Positions 42,836-52,803 of a stretch of DNA of 55,032 nt are shown here, piece by piece. The DNA is from Stentor coeruleus (taxonomy: Eukaryota; Ciliophora; Heterotrichea; Heterotrichida; Stentoridae): positions 1 to 55,032 of the forward strand of contig MPUH01000429.1 of assembly GCA_001970955.1 (NCBI GenBank). The letters run 5' to 3'. A model generated the notes under the pieces. That model was not told the DNA's origin and made no database searches. It was given only the letters and a program-made list of their open reading frames with translations. Position 1 is the stretch's first letter; each line of letters begins with the position of its first letter. Made by a program: the position numbers and the translations under genes.

Positions 42836-43618
42836 TTAATTAGTATTAGGATAATGATATCTATAAGAATCTTCTCCCGAATATTCAACAAGTAATTAAT
42901 CTCTATCAAAAAACTCTTTCAATGACTTTGCTTTCCTCAAAATATGAAGCTTCTCCCTTGTCCTTTTCGGCAATGTAGGTCGTACCGCATAATACAAAAG
43001 CCAATGAAACCAAGTAGCATGTAAGACATAAAGAGCACCTAATCTTTCAGCATAAAAATCTTGAAAAATAGAAGCCATTTGTTTAACAAGACTTATAAGA
43101 TCTGGATCTTGGTTATCATCAGTTATACCACTTCTATCATAAATTATGCATATTTGACCTGAACCTTCAGCATCTGCAAGTTTGGCTGCACATTCTGCTA
43201 AGTAAATACTATAACGTAAAGTTACTTCTGGACTGAAATCTTGTGGATAATGATAACGGGCTCTAATAATCAGACAAATACGACCTTGTTTGCCTTTTCC
43301 ATGGAAAAAAGCTTTCCCTTTGACGATATGCGATATTATTTGCTCTTCGGTTATAGAATCAGCACAATATGATATATGTAAAATATGAAGAATATTATGT
43401 GTTTTATAGGTTTTTTTATGTTAATTTTTTTATATACGCCAATCTATTCAACGTTGCCACATGGCTAATGCTGCATCTACGTTGAATTCTCGAGCTTTTA
43501 GTATTCTTAAAAAAACGTCATTATTCGTAAATATTGGGTTATCAGAGATATTTTCCAATGTATGCTTCAGTTCTTTTAGAGCATTTTCTTGTTCAGGGGT
43601 AAGTGGATTTCTTTCCAT
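42836..43618 (-). pseudogene. Decayed copy of the CRAL-TRIO gene
   Basis: Aligns along its whole length with 41857-42629. Defects: TGG to TGA at 43448-43450 (Trp in WQRW), a 60-nt insertion at 43377-43436 carrying stops, and a second nonsense codon TAA at 42896-42898. Remaining codons are still close to the intact copy, so the loss is recent. The first stop would leave under 60 residues. Confidence 0.88.
43377..43436. mobile_element. 60-bp TA-flanked insertion with inverted ends (IES-like candidate)
   Basis: Absent from the sister copy, where GATATA runs directly into CGCC. Depending on alignment it can be placed at 43375-43434, giving TA at each boundary. One end reads TATGTAAAA; the other, on the opposite strand, TATATAAAA, so 8 of 9 bases match as inverted repeats. 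AT content is very high. The form fits an internal eliminated sequence, but AT bias makes chance likely enough for caution. Confidence 0.4.
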
Positions 43619-43812
43619 TATCAGAAACTAATAAGAGCTTGTTAGAAAAATGTTACTTAAATGGTGATTTTATGAAATGAATGGATTAGGTTTTACATAT
43701 ATAAATACTTTAAGTTTGTATTTGAAATTGTATAATAATCATGTATATGTTTATATATCAAATTCTTTTATTACTTATCTGATTTAGTGAATAAAACTTT
43801 ATCATCTAATCA

Positions 43813-44412
43813 TTATATACGATTTTGACTTGAGTTCTTAAACAGTCTTATTAATGTAAAGACTCTCAAAGTTCCAATTACTAGAAAAACCCCAAGTTTG
43901 AAAGCTGAGTACAAGATTAGCCGATCATTTGTGTATATTGCGATACTACGATAAACTCGTACTCTACGATCATAATATTGAAAAAACCTGTCAATAGCTT
44001 CTAGTTTTATACTAAGTTGCTTCATATGTGTTTTCAGTGTAGAATATTCATCTTCTGATGTTACTTCATTGTTTATAGGTTCACTTTCAGTCGATAAGTC
44101 AAAACTCACAACTTTAACACTTTTGTCTAGAGACTCAAAGCATAAACTATAATAACCTGGGATAAAAGCTTGGAAATTCATTCTTCGTTCACGAGTTTTT
44201 GGGTTACTTAAAAATAAAAGCTTTTCATCAGGGTCTTTAATTTTCACTGATACACTATCTTCTTTAATCCCGGATATAAGATAAGATATATAAATTTCTT
44301 GACCTGTTTCAGCTTTAGACTTAAAACACCTTATATTATGAACTCCTTGAAATGACATTGAAAGGCTTAGAGACATACCTAAAAGAGAGGATATGAACAG
44401 GAGTATTGCCAT
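43813..44412 (-). CDS. p24/EMP24-GP25L-TMED family cargo receptor
   Basis: 199 residues from ATG 44412; a longer frame to 44574 exists, but this start begins with a signal peptide (MAILLFISSLLGMSLSLSM). A GOLD-type lumenal region follows (FQGVHNIRCFKSKAETGQE, IPGYYSLCFES) with the two conserved cysteines. Then a coiled-coil stretch (KTHMKQLSIKLEAIDRFFQ) and one TM segment. Tail RLFKNSSQNRI lacks the KKXX retrieval signal of typical p24 proteins. p24 proteins cycle between ER and Golgi in COPI/COPII vesicles. Confidence 0.85.
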   Translation of the reverse strand: MAILLFISSLLGMSLSLSMSFQGVHNIRCFKSKAETGQEIYISYLISGIKEDSVSVKIKDPDEKLLFLSNPKTRERRMNFQAFIPGYYSLCFESLDKSVKVVSFDLSTESEPINNEVTSEDEYSTLKTHMKQLSIKLEAIDRFFQYYDRRVRVYRSIAIYTNDRLILYSAFKLGVFLVIGTLRVFTLIRLFKNSSQNRI

Positions 44413-44537
44413 TATTATATACTTTAATAATTGTATTAGTAAAATATTTATTAGAGAATAAACTGCAGGGTATGGAAAAAATGTATTTGGCTTAGGGGAA
44501 AATTGGGAATGGAGTCCTGGCCATACTTTGAGGCTAG

Positions 44538-45151
44538 CCCAAGGCAAAAAGTTTATATCATCATGAAGAACCACTGCAAAATTATCTAAAATATTACAAT
44601 AATCTTCATGACCAACTTAGAGAAAACCTTGAAATAGCCCTAAAACCTTGAAGCTAAAAAAATGAAATAATTACAAAAATCGAATATAAGTGCCTTAAAT
44701 ACATCAATAAAGTTAAACTTAGAGAAAAAGAAAAAAGTTGTGTCTTATACAAACATATTAAAGATATCAGAATTTCTATAAAAAATTATGAAAATTTACT
44801 TGACAGCATTGCAAATAATATTATTTTGAAGATCAAAAAGTTTATGAAATCTTAAGCATGAAAATGATTTTTTATATTGGATTTAATCAAAACTGGGTTA
44901 AAATTATTGTAGATGATTTAGAAATCTTTGAAAGGGCAAAGGAGAATATAAAAAGTTTTAAAAGTGTCGATGCTAAATACAGAGAGAGTTATCAGGATGA
45001 TTATTTTAAGGCAAATTCAAAGCTTCTTAGTGATAAGAAATTTGAAAATAGAGATAAAAGTGTGAGGGATTTAAAAATTATGGACTTTTTATAGAAAATA
45101 TATCAAAAAGTAGAGAATCAATAGAGTATTTAAAATTAGATGATGAGCATT
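44538..45151 (+). pseudogene. Decayed coiled-coil gene, possibly BAR/sorting-nexin-like
   Basis: Consecutive pieces in different frames all look like helical protein: EEPLQNYLKYYNNLHDQ to a TGA at 44649, IEYKCLKYINKVKLREKEK to a TAA at 44853, MKMIFYIGFNQNWVKIIVDD to 45094, then NISKSRESIEYLKLDDEH. No tiny intron joins them. The first piece recalls the start of a BAR helix bundle in sorting nexins, but that is weak. Confidence 0.4.
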
Positions 45152-45732
45152 AGTAGATAATTAAATTTAACTTTTTACAAACGAATTAAGGAAAGATTTA
45201 AATTAAATTCAAAAACCCTTTTTAATACTATTATACTAGCCTTCTTTTCAAATCAAATATATAATCCCCAAAAGATTCCATTCAAAAAAAATCCATACTT
45301 TCCGTTAATTTTCAATACCTTTACAATACATATCAAATTCCATATCACCCAATANAAATCCATACTTTCCGTTAATTTTCAATACCTTTACAATACATAT
45401 CAAATTCCATATCACCCAAAATATCAAAACCAAAATAAAATTCTTAAAAAAAATCCNAATACCTTTACAATACATATCAAATTCCATATCACCCAATATT
45501 ATTTCCTTTACATCTCATAATCTCTAACTTCACTCAATTTTACACATGCCACCTCTAATACTCTTACCTTCTCTTCACAACATAAAAATCCCCTTAACCT
45601 TCTAGCTTACAAAATTCCCAATAAAATCTCACATTTTACTATAAAAAATCTTAGCCTCAAAACCTAATATACTTTATTCATATGATAGATAATTTTTAAA
45701 TCTTACTTATATATTTTTTTTTTCGAAACCTT
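45152..45732. other. Intergenic spacer with two joined contig ends (Ns at 45355 and 45457)
   Basis: 45289-45352 equals 45356-45419, and 45314-45354 equals 45458-45498. The same about 40-65 nt segment is thus present three times next to the Ns, an assembly artefact rather than a repeat array. The rest is C-rich, G-poor 5' flank of the next gene. Confidence 0.8.
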
Positions 45733-47499
45733 ATGCAAATATACAATAGCATGAATAAATTTTCTTACCTTACACCAAAAAATAACCCAAAATCAACTGG
45801 AGAGATTATTTCACCTTATGACACATTAGAAAACCTGAATTTCAGCGCACAAAAAATTTTATCGATGATTGATAAGTTCAACAACCAACAAGCGCCTGTG
45901 AAAAAATTGATTGAAGAAGTTAAAGAAGAAATCATGAAACTCTTGCACTTCTGGGAAGATGCTATTGAGGCTAAAAGAATTGATGAAAGTGCTAATAGCA
46001 AATATTCAGAAGGTCTTTCGCTGAATACTGACAATCAAAAACAACAAGAAAAAGATTGCAAGGATGAAATGATGTTAATGGAAGCACAATATGAAGACAA
46101 ATTGAAAAATCTAGAAGACCAACTGAAAAAAAGCGAAGAATTCAAACAACGGATTCATTCTTTCCACCAAGACTGCCTCAGAGAGCTAACTCATAACCTT
46201 GACGAAATAATTCACGATTACAAACAACGTCATAAACCTAAACAAAACATAGGAAACATCTTAGATGACCTTTTTTCCAAAGAAGAACTCGAACAAGAAC
46301 ATCAAGTAGCCTTAGGGAAAATCCGAGAAAACATAGAGGTAAAAATAACGAAATTAAATGATAGCAAAAGTGAAAAATGGGATATGAATCTTGATAGCGA
46401 TGAATCCTCAGGCCCACCACCAGACCTTGAAGGATCATCATTATTATTATATGACCGTCTTCATGAGTTAAAAATCAAAATCAATAAACTCCGAAATGAA
46501 GATTTAGATAACCTTGGAAACAAAGATAATAGTTTAGATCAAGGGTTTTTAGGTAGTTTACCAGTATCTATGAAATCAATATCCAGTAGCCAAAGTATAA
46601 AATTAGATGATATGCTTTCATCATTAGAAGGAAGTATTGAAAAATTTGATATTCCTTTTGAGTTTAATAATGAATTATTGACTCTTGATGATAAAGAAAA
46701 TTTTATTATGACACTTATAGATAAAGAAGGGACTAATGGACAAGATGCATGTCTTGAAGATATTTTATCTATAGAAAATTCTGAACAAAAAGAACAAGCT
46801 TTAGATAGCACGTTAAGTTTTCTTGAAGGTTCTAGTAAGATTAAAAAAGAAGAAATGATGAAGATTGAAGAAGAGAAAAAAAGCTTAGAAGGAAGTAAAA
46901 ATGATTTGGATATTAGATTATCTCCGATAAGTACTCCGAAGAATGGGTTTAAAAAGAAGGATTTGATAGAAAATTTATCACAGGAATCGAGTATTGTTAT
47001 TAATGAAAATAATAATAGCTCGTTTATATCGGAGAATAGTTTTTTGAATGATGATAGAAATAAGGGTAAAGCTTTAAAGAAGTCTGAAAAGAGCATTTTG
47101 AGAAGGCCGAAAATTTCTGATCATGATGATTCGAACTCTTCGATTTTCCCCCCGATTAACACGTCGTCGGAGGAACAAAGCTTTAGGTTACCCCTTGAGA
47201 ATAAAATATTACGTAGACTTCCTTTGATACCTTACAAACCTATATGTGCACCTCCAAAGGATCGTTTTAATGTTAGAGGCAGATCATTACTGCCAATACA
47301 AAATAGTGTTGGAAATTCTCCAAAAATTAGTATACCTGTTGAAAATTCAATGAACAAGTCTGCATCACCTAATGCTGTAAATAATTTACGTATGAGGAGG
47401 TATAAAGAAATGACCAGACCATTTGTCAAAATTTTGAATAAGAAGCTGATGCCAAAAGAGCCTCTAGGTTTGAAAATTAATAATGGAAACTTTTATTAA
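45733..47499 (+). CDS. Long acidic coiled-coil protein
   Basis: 588 residues, not recognised. Helical N-terminal half with coiled coil at about 95-210 (LEDQLKKSEEFKQRIHSFHQ). The middle is Glu/Asp/Ser-rich and low in structure (LDSDESSGPPPDLEGSSLL). The C-terminal 110 residues are basic and Pro-rich (KILRRLPLIPYKPICAPPKD, MRRYKEMTRPFVKI) and may be a docking segment. A second ATG at 45751 could be the start. Probably cytoskeletal or basal-body (inference from composition). Confidence 0.7.
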   Translation: MQIYNSMNKFSYLTPKNNPKSTGEIISPYDTLENLNFSAQKILSMIDKFNNQQAPVKKLIEEVKEEIMKLLHFWEDAIEAKRIDESANSKYSEGLSLNTDNQKQQEKDCKDEMMLMEAQYEDKLKNLEDQLKKSEEFKQRIHSFHQDCLRELTHNLDEIIHDYKQRHKPKQNIGNILDDLFSKEELEQEHQVALGKIRENIEVKITKLNDSKSEKWDMNLDSDESSGPPPDLEGSSLLLYDRLHELKIKINKLRNEDLDNLGNKDNSLDQGFLGSLPVSMKSISSSQSIKLDDMLSSLEGSIEKFDIPFEFNNELLTLDDKENFIMTLIDKEGTNGQDACLEDILSIENSEQKEQALDSTLSFLEGSSKIKKEEMMKIEEEKKSLEGSKNDLDIRLSPISTPKNGFKKKDLIENLSQESSIVINENNNSSFISENSFLNDDRNKGKALKKSEKSILRRPKISDHDDSNSSIFPPINTSSEEQSFRLPLENKILRRLPLIPYKPICAPPKDRFNVRGRSLLPIQNSVGNSPKISIPVENSMNKSASPNAVNNLRMRRYKEMTRPFVKILNKKLMPKEPLGLKINNGNFY

Positions 47500-47728
47500 T
47501 AGTTTTTGTAATTTGGCTATTAAATAACTAAAGGATTTATGTGGTTTAGTATCATAATAAGATTATCTCATATCTACAAACCATATCATAAACCAAAATA
47601 CAACTTCCTTTTAAATCCTACAAATCTACATGAACTCTTAAAAAAAAATTCCCTTTAAAATTTTCTCTTTATATGCATCAAAATAAATCTTATTTTAACC
47701 ATCTTTCCTATGAACTATTCTCAAATAA

Positions 47729-48565
47729 ATGCAAAATTTTTCTAGTCTGCAGGAACAAGCAAAAATGCTCCATGAGTCCTGTCAGCTAGAAGAAGCTTTA
47801 GCACTTTACAAGCAACTCTACTCTTCAGCTTTATCATCAAATAGTCTAACTTCTGAACTTATTGATGATTACGCTGAGTTATGTACAAACTTAAATGACC
47901 CTGAATTTTCTAAGAAACTATATATTGATAGCATACAAATGTTTCCTTCAACAAATCCAAGTAAGTATTTTTCTTATGCTCAGCTATTGACAGGACAGGA
48001 ATCAGCTGAAATGTATCTTAGAGGAATTTCTATATCTGGTGAAGAAGAAAGGCCTCAGGTCGCATCTGCATATGCAGCACTAGCTGAAATTTTCATGACT
48101 GATTTATGGTAAAAACTATCTAGTGACCTTCCCCAAGCCGAAGAAAAATGCGAAGAATTCATAAGAAAAGCTCTTGAAACTGACGAACTCTGCATAGATG
48201 GATATTTAGCTTTATCGCATCTAAGACTTGTACGCTTAAGTTTCAATGAAGCTAAAGAAGCTTTAAAAAAACTTAGAGTTATCATAGAAAACTCAAAATC
48301 TGAAAACCTTCCTTCTATAGACTTTCTTGTACAAGCCGGTAAAAATGCTATTGAATGTGAAGATTTTGAAGGACTTGAGTTTTTTGCTGAGGTTGGTTTG
48401 AGTATTGATGAAAGCAATATAGAACTTTGTTATTTGAATGGGTTTGCTTTAGCGAAACTTGGACATAAAGATGAAGCTTTAGAAAGTATGGCTGGACTTT
48501 TAAATAGGGATATTAGTCAAGATCTTAGAGAAGCGATAGAGGAGATTATTAAAAGTTTGGAATAA
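47729..48565 (+). CDS. TPR protein, possibly ACL4-like ribosome-assembly chaperone
   Basis: 273 residues after splicing the 15-nt intron at 48109-48123. The intron removes an in-frame TAA and joins ..FMTDLC to DLPQAEEKCEEFIRK... TPR-like helix pairs: ESCQLEEALALYKQLYSSAL near the start, a repeat around CIDGYLALSHLRLVRLSFNE, and NGFALAKLGHKDEALESM near the end. The layout and acidic C-terminus recall the Rpl4 chaperone Acl4, but I cannot confirm that. The frame closes at TAA 48563-48565. Confidence 0.75.
48109..48123 (+). other. 15-nt intron
   Basis: GTAAAAACTATCTAG. Removes the in-frame TAA of the TPR gene. Confidence 0.92.
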
Positions 48566-49392
48566 GCTAAGTATATGATTTGGGAATAGGAATTTTGATT
48601 GAGAAAAAGTTTTTAAGATGAGTTTGAAGTTTTGATGATGAGGAGATTTTTGTGGTGGTTTATTATATAAGGTTTTTAATTAGGATGGGTTGGATTTAAT
48701 AAATTGTGGTTATGTGGAGATTTGTTTGAGGATTTTAAGACTTGGAATGATTAAAAAATAGGCTTAGTTTTGTCTTTAAGTAGAAAATTACCCCTTTTTT
48801 ATAAGTTTTGAATATGAGTTAGCTAAGAAAATATTTTTTTCAGTTTATATGAAGGTAGGCTATACTACTTAAGTGAAATCTGTGTATTTTTTTATTATCG
48901 ATTTATATACTACTTATTTTATGGAATTTGTTGGATTTTTGTATGATGAGATTTTACTACAATCATTTTTGTGGCAACTTTTTACTGAAGTTTAGATTTC
49001 ATTATGATGACATAGAAAATCCATATAAACAAAGTAAAGTTATTGAGTTTATGATATACTTTTAAGCTTGGAATGAACTAAGACAATCTAGTATCATGTA
49101 TTAAGCAATCATGGATATTAGTATTTTTATCACCTAAACTATATAGGGAGGATACTATTTTACATAAAATAAATCCATGAATCACACAAATTTCATATCA
49201 AACAAATATATATAAATTTCCTTATAGGCACATATCCATAAAATATTTAATTTTCACCCACAATATATTTTACAACAACTAATACTAAGCAAGCACATTA
49301 AAAATACTTCTAAACTACACGATATAGCAGTTCTAAGTTTCCTTTTTATTGGTAATCAAGATTGAATGGAGATTAATAATACACCATAGGCC
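48566..49392. other. Intergenic spacer
   Basis: G-rich 3' flank of the TPR gene, then C-rich 5' flank of the PABP gene from about 49140. No gene or RNA seen. Confidence 0.6.
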
Positions 49393-50979
49393 ATGAACCC
49401 TGCAAGAAACGTGAATACAGCCTGCCAGATTTTTATTGGCTGTCTGCATCCATCAGTAGTAGAGTCAGACCTGTACACTTTGACTTCTCACTTTGGCTCT
49501 GTAGTTAACATACGGATACTCCGGAACATCAACACAAAAGAGCCAATGGGCCTAGCCTTTGTGAGCTTCAGTGACCCCACAGCAGCCCAAAGAGCTAGAG
49601 CTGAGTTAAATGGCATCTTGTTCAAAGGACGTCACATAAACGTCACTCTTTACTGTAAAAATCGCAACTCAAATGCTAACATCTTCGTCAAAAACCTCCC
49701 TCCAGAAACTACAGCCAAAGAGTTGGAAGGCATGTTTAAGCAATTTGGCAATGTTGTGTCAAGTAAAATATCATATAACAATGCTTTAGTGTCTAATAGA
49801 TACGGATACGTGCAGTTTGAGAATGAAAGCCAAGCGAATTTAGCTTTGAATAGCAAAGATCAGATATTGGCATCGACAAAAATTGTAGTTTCGAAATTTG
49901 AGCCTATAGGTGTTAGATACGATCCACAAAATAGCACGAATTTATATGTTAGAGGCTTTGGAGAGGGGATGACAGAAGAGAGGTTTAAGAGTATTTTTTC
50001 GATTTATGGAACTGTAAGCTCGCCATGTATTATGAAAGCTCAAACACCATCAGGGGTTGAAAGACATTTTGGGTTTGTGAATTATACTGAACCTGGTTCT
50101 GCTCAAAAAGCTATTGATAGTCTTAATGGGAAAACTATTGATGGGATAACCTGGTTTGTTACCCATTTAATACGTAAAGTTATTAGAACTAAACTTCTAG
50201 AAGAAGAATATAAACGTAAAAAAGAAATTTGGAAAAAGAAAAACATCTTCATCAAAAACCTTCCTTTAAACATCACAAACGACATGCTTCATCAACTTTG
50301 TATTGAATATGGACCAATAGAATCTTTAAAAATCCATATGACCGAAAACTTAACATATCAAGATGGTATGAAAATTACTCAGCTTGTATCAAATGGTATG
50401 GCTTTTGTTTGTTATGCTTCAGAAGATAGTGCAAGAAAAGCTTTATCTAGTTTTAGAAACAAAATGATTGATGGAAAACATATTTTTGTAGCAATGTGGA
50501 AACCTAAAGAAGAACTGGTTAAAGCTTTGTATGCTAAGAAATTCAAGATTATTCAAAGACAATTGATTGATGTTGGAGCTCTTGGGCCAATGTATAACAC
50601 TCAACAAATGAAACCTGGACGTGGAAGAGCAGCAGTACCACAAGTAATGCCACCAATGATGCCACATATGGTACCAAGACCAGCTCCTCCAGTTGAAAGA
50701 GAACAGGTTAGGTTGAATTTTGATATAAACACGTTTAATAGTTCACCTCCTGAAGCTCAAAGGAGGATGTTGGGAGAACAATTATATCCTGTTATATTGA
50801 GAAATTCAAATGAGAAAGTTGCTGGAAAAATCACAGGCATGCTACTTGAAATTGAACCAAGGGTACTGTTGACATTGATTAGTAATCCTTTGGAGATTGC
50901 GAATAAAGTACGGGAGGCTATTGAAGTGCTGAGGAAAGCTTGGGCAAATAATCCGGAGTATTTAGCAACGCTTCCGTAA
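49393..50979 (+). CDS. PABP: Poly(A)-binding protein
   Basis: 528 residues. Four RRMs with RNP2/RNP1 pairs: IFIGCL/GLAFVSF, IFVKNL/YGYVQF, LYVRGF/HFGFVNY, and IFIKNL/GMAFVCY. A C-terminal MLLE (PABC) domain has the peptide-binding helix KITGMLLEIEP. Between them lies a short Pro/Met/Arg linker (PPMMPHMVPRPAPPVE). The whole is about 100 residues shorter than animal or yeast PABP because this linker is reduced. It binds mRNA poly(A) tails, links to eIF4G and recruits PAM2-motif proteins. With NOT1 in the same window it belongs to the tail-length control machinery, but the two are far apart and not an operon. Confidence 0.97.
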   Translation: MNPARNVNTACQIFIGCLHPSVVESDLYTLTSHFGSVVNIRILRNINTKEPMGLAFVSFSDPTAAQRARAELNGILFKGRHINVTLYCKNRNSNANIFVKNLPPETTAKELEGMFKQFGNVVSSKISYNNALVSNRYGYVQFENESQANLALNSKDQILASTKIVVSKFEPIGVRYDPQNSTNLYVRGFGEGMTEERFKSIFSIYGTVSSPCIMKAQTPSGVERHFGFVNYTEPGSAQKAIDSLNGKTIDGITWFVTHLIRKVIRTKLLEEEYKRKKEIWKKKNIFIKNLPLNITNDMLHQLCIEYGPIESLKIHMTENLTYQDGMKITQLVSNGMAFVCYASEDSARKALSSFRNKMIDGKHIFVAMWKPKEELVKALYAKKFKIIQRQLIDVGALGPMYNTQQMKPGRGRAAVPQVMPPMMPHMVPRPAPPVEREQVRLNFDINTFNSSPPEAQRRMLGEQLYPVILRNSNEKVAGKITGMLLEIEPRVLLTLISNPLEIANKVREAIEVLRKAWANNPEYLATLP

Positions 50980-51534
50980 TTCTAGAAAAATATAATAGGT
51001 AGATTAGTATTAAGATTTTGATGATGAGATTGTGAGGAAACTTTTAAGGTACTAAATGTAAACTGTGGGATAATTCATTTCTATTAAATCTTGCTATGGG
51101 AAAAACTTTTTATATACAGATTTTTTATCTAATAACTCATATATATAATAAATATGCCTTTAAAAAGCTTCAGAATCTATAAAAAATATTATTCATACAA
51201 GCTTTTCCCATATTCTTCCTCTAGTTTAAACATAATTTTCTCCTATCAATAAAAAATCGGCAGTGAATAAACATTTTAGTTTTAAATATAATTATTGATA
51301 AAATATTCACAATTTATAATTTAACTGAAACTTCTGATACTCAGAAAACTATTTATATAAACGATTTCCTATTTTTCCATACCTCCATACTTTTCTGCGT
51401 ACTAATTTTCTTAGCTTTAGACTTTTTTTATACATGCATATTTCTTGAGCTTTAGACTTTTAGAATTCATTAATTATCTTCTAAGTATTATCACAATTAA
51501 TCATAAAGATTTAATGTTTTTTAAAATCTAATTA
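50980..51534. other. Convergent spacer
   Basis: About 550 nt. Nothing recognised apart from a short repeated unit (AGCTTTAGACTTTT, at about 51413 and 51449). Confidence 0.55.
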
Positions 51535-51732
51535 CTAGCTTTGTCCCAATTCAGCTCTAAGCATTGTTGCGAAGTTGTCATGTTTTATATCATCATCCCA
51601 ATCTTCTTCCCAAGGATCAAGGCCTCTGAGTTCATCATAAGCATCAGCCTGCCTTATTTCAAATTCTTCAAACTCATCATCTTCTTGTAATTCGACCACT
51701 TCAGGGGCTTTATCAATTTCCATATCACCCAT
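51535..51732 (-). CDS. SEM1: SEM1/DSS1 proteasome lid subunit
   Basis: 65 residues, the normal size for this tiny acidic protein. Hallmarks: EEDDEFEEFE-type acidic block (seen as QEDDEFEEFEIRQ), then DPWEEDWDDDIKHDNFATML and a C-terminal RAEL. SEM1/DSS1 is an intrinsically disordered subunit of the 26S proteasome lid and TREX-2 and binds BRCA2-type proteins. The two Trp/acidic motifs that contact partners are kept. No intron needed. Confidence 0.93.
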   Translation of the reverse strand: MGDMEIDKAPEVVELQEDDEFEEFEIRQADAYDELRGLDPWEEDWDDDIKHDNFATMLRAELGQS

Positions 51733-52803
51733 TTATAACTTTATATATAGATAAAAGGTAAAGTTCTATGAGATTTTGGATTGAAGGTAGGGTTTAGGTG
51801 TTGAGGGTTATGCTTTTGGATAAAAGATATGTTGCAATATTAAGGGTTTTGATATGTGATAGATGGTTAGAGTATGCAGGAAGTATGAAAATTAGTTATT
51901 TTGAGGTCGCGGAGTTGAGTTTTAGATAGCTTTTTTTTTATATTTGATATTTTTGAAAAGCGAAGATTGATATAGGTTTTTTGTGAGGTTTTTAGAGAAT
52001 GTGCAATTCTATACCTTTAAGTTGTATTATTAAAAAAATAGTTAAAAGGTAAAGGGAGGATAAAACAATTGAGTAAAAGCTGAGGATTTTAGAATTTATG
52101 TAGAAAAATATAGCCTTGATGATTAGGCTTATATTAAATAAATTTTGAATACAGAGACGTACCAAGAGTTTTATAGTAATCAAGATTTTTAATATTTTAT
52201 TTTTTTTATGGAAATTTAGGTGAAAAAAGCATTTAAAATTCAAAACCTATTGTAAAAATCTTAATAAGAAAGGCTTTAAAGATACTAATAGCAAAGAAGG
52301 GGTAAATTGTAGTGTAATTGAGAAATTTAAAATGCTGAATAACAAGTAAAAATGGTTTGATAAGATAAATTGAACGAAATTTAAGAAAACATTAAATTTC
52401 TGAGAAAATAGACATAACTGGGATACCAAACTACATAAAGGTTCATCTCCACCATGCTTCCTAATAAGCCTATTACCCAGCTACACCAAAACCACTCCAG
52501 CACCTAAGAACATCATAATATCTTCATTTTAACCCAAAAATCTCAAACTAGCAATTTTAATTACCTTAATCCCTATATTAACTAAATATAATAATAAAAC
52601 CTACCCTCCATTAATCAACATTCATAAAAACATCAACTTTCTCATAACTCCAATACAAAAATCTCTAATCTATCTTTAAAAATCTTCTCTTATCAACTGC
52701 TAAAACTAACCATTACCCCAAAACTCACAATCCTCATAGCAAACCTTTAATCTTCCCTTCCAAAATCTCAAAAATAATCATAATCCTAATATAAATTTAT
52801 ATA
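51733..52803. other. Divergent intergenic spacer
   Basis: About 1.07 kb. Left third G-rich and C-poor (5' flank of SEM1), right third from about 52440 C-rich and G-poor (5' flank of the C2 gene). Short ORFs at 51992-52243 and 52247-52429 on the - strand are hydrophobic AT artefacts. Confidence 0.6.

Larger units (their letters stand above)
41686..43656. repeat. Tandem duplication, two units of about 985 bp, each with a CRAL-TRIO gene
   Basis: Unit A (about 41686-42668) and unit B (about 42671-43656) align end to end in the same direction, including 5' and 3' flanks, with scattered base changes. Unit A is intact after the N artefact is corrected; unit B is decayed. Confidence 0.85.

Noticed and set aside
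43813..44574. Longer p24 reading frame starting at 44574
   Set aside because: The extra 54 residues precede a complete signal peptide; the start at 44412 is better.
45330..45354. Similarity of this spacer, on the - strand, to the first codons of SEM1 (51717-51732)
   Set aside because: Under 20 nt and not extended; no decayed SEM1 copy can be followed further.
45289..45498. Three similar segments as a repeat array or CRISPR-like element
   Set aside because: The copies exist only next to the Ns at 45355 and 45457 and are explained by overlapping contig ends; eukaryotic context.
48113..48115. In-frame TAA in the TPR gene as a reassigned stop codon
   Set aside because: A 15-nt GT..AG intron covers it, and TAA, TAG and TGA end other genes here, so the standard code suffices.
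51992..52429. Two hydrophobic - strand ORFs as membrane microproteins
   Set aside because: Composition follows the A-rich + strand; no charged flanks or conserved look.
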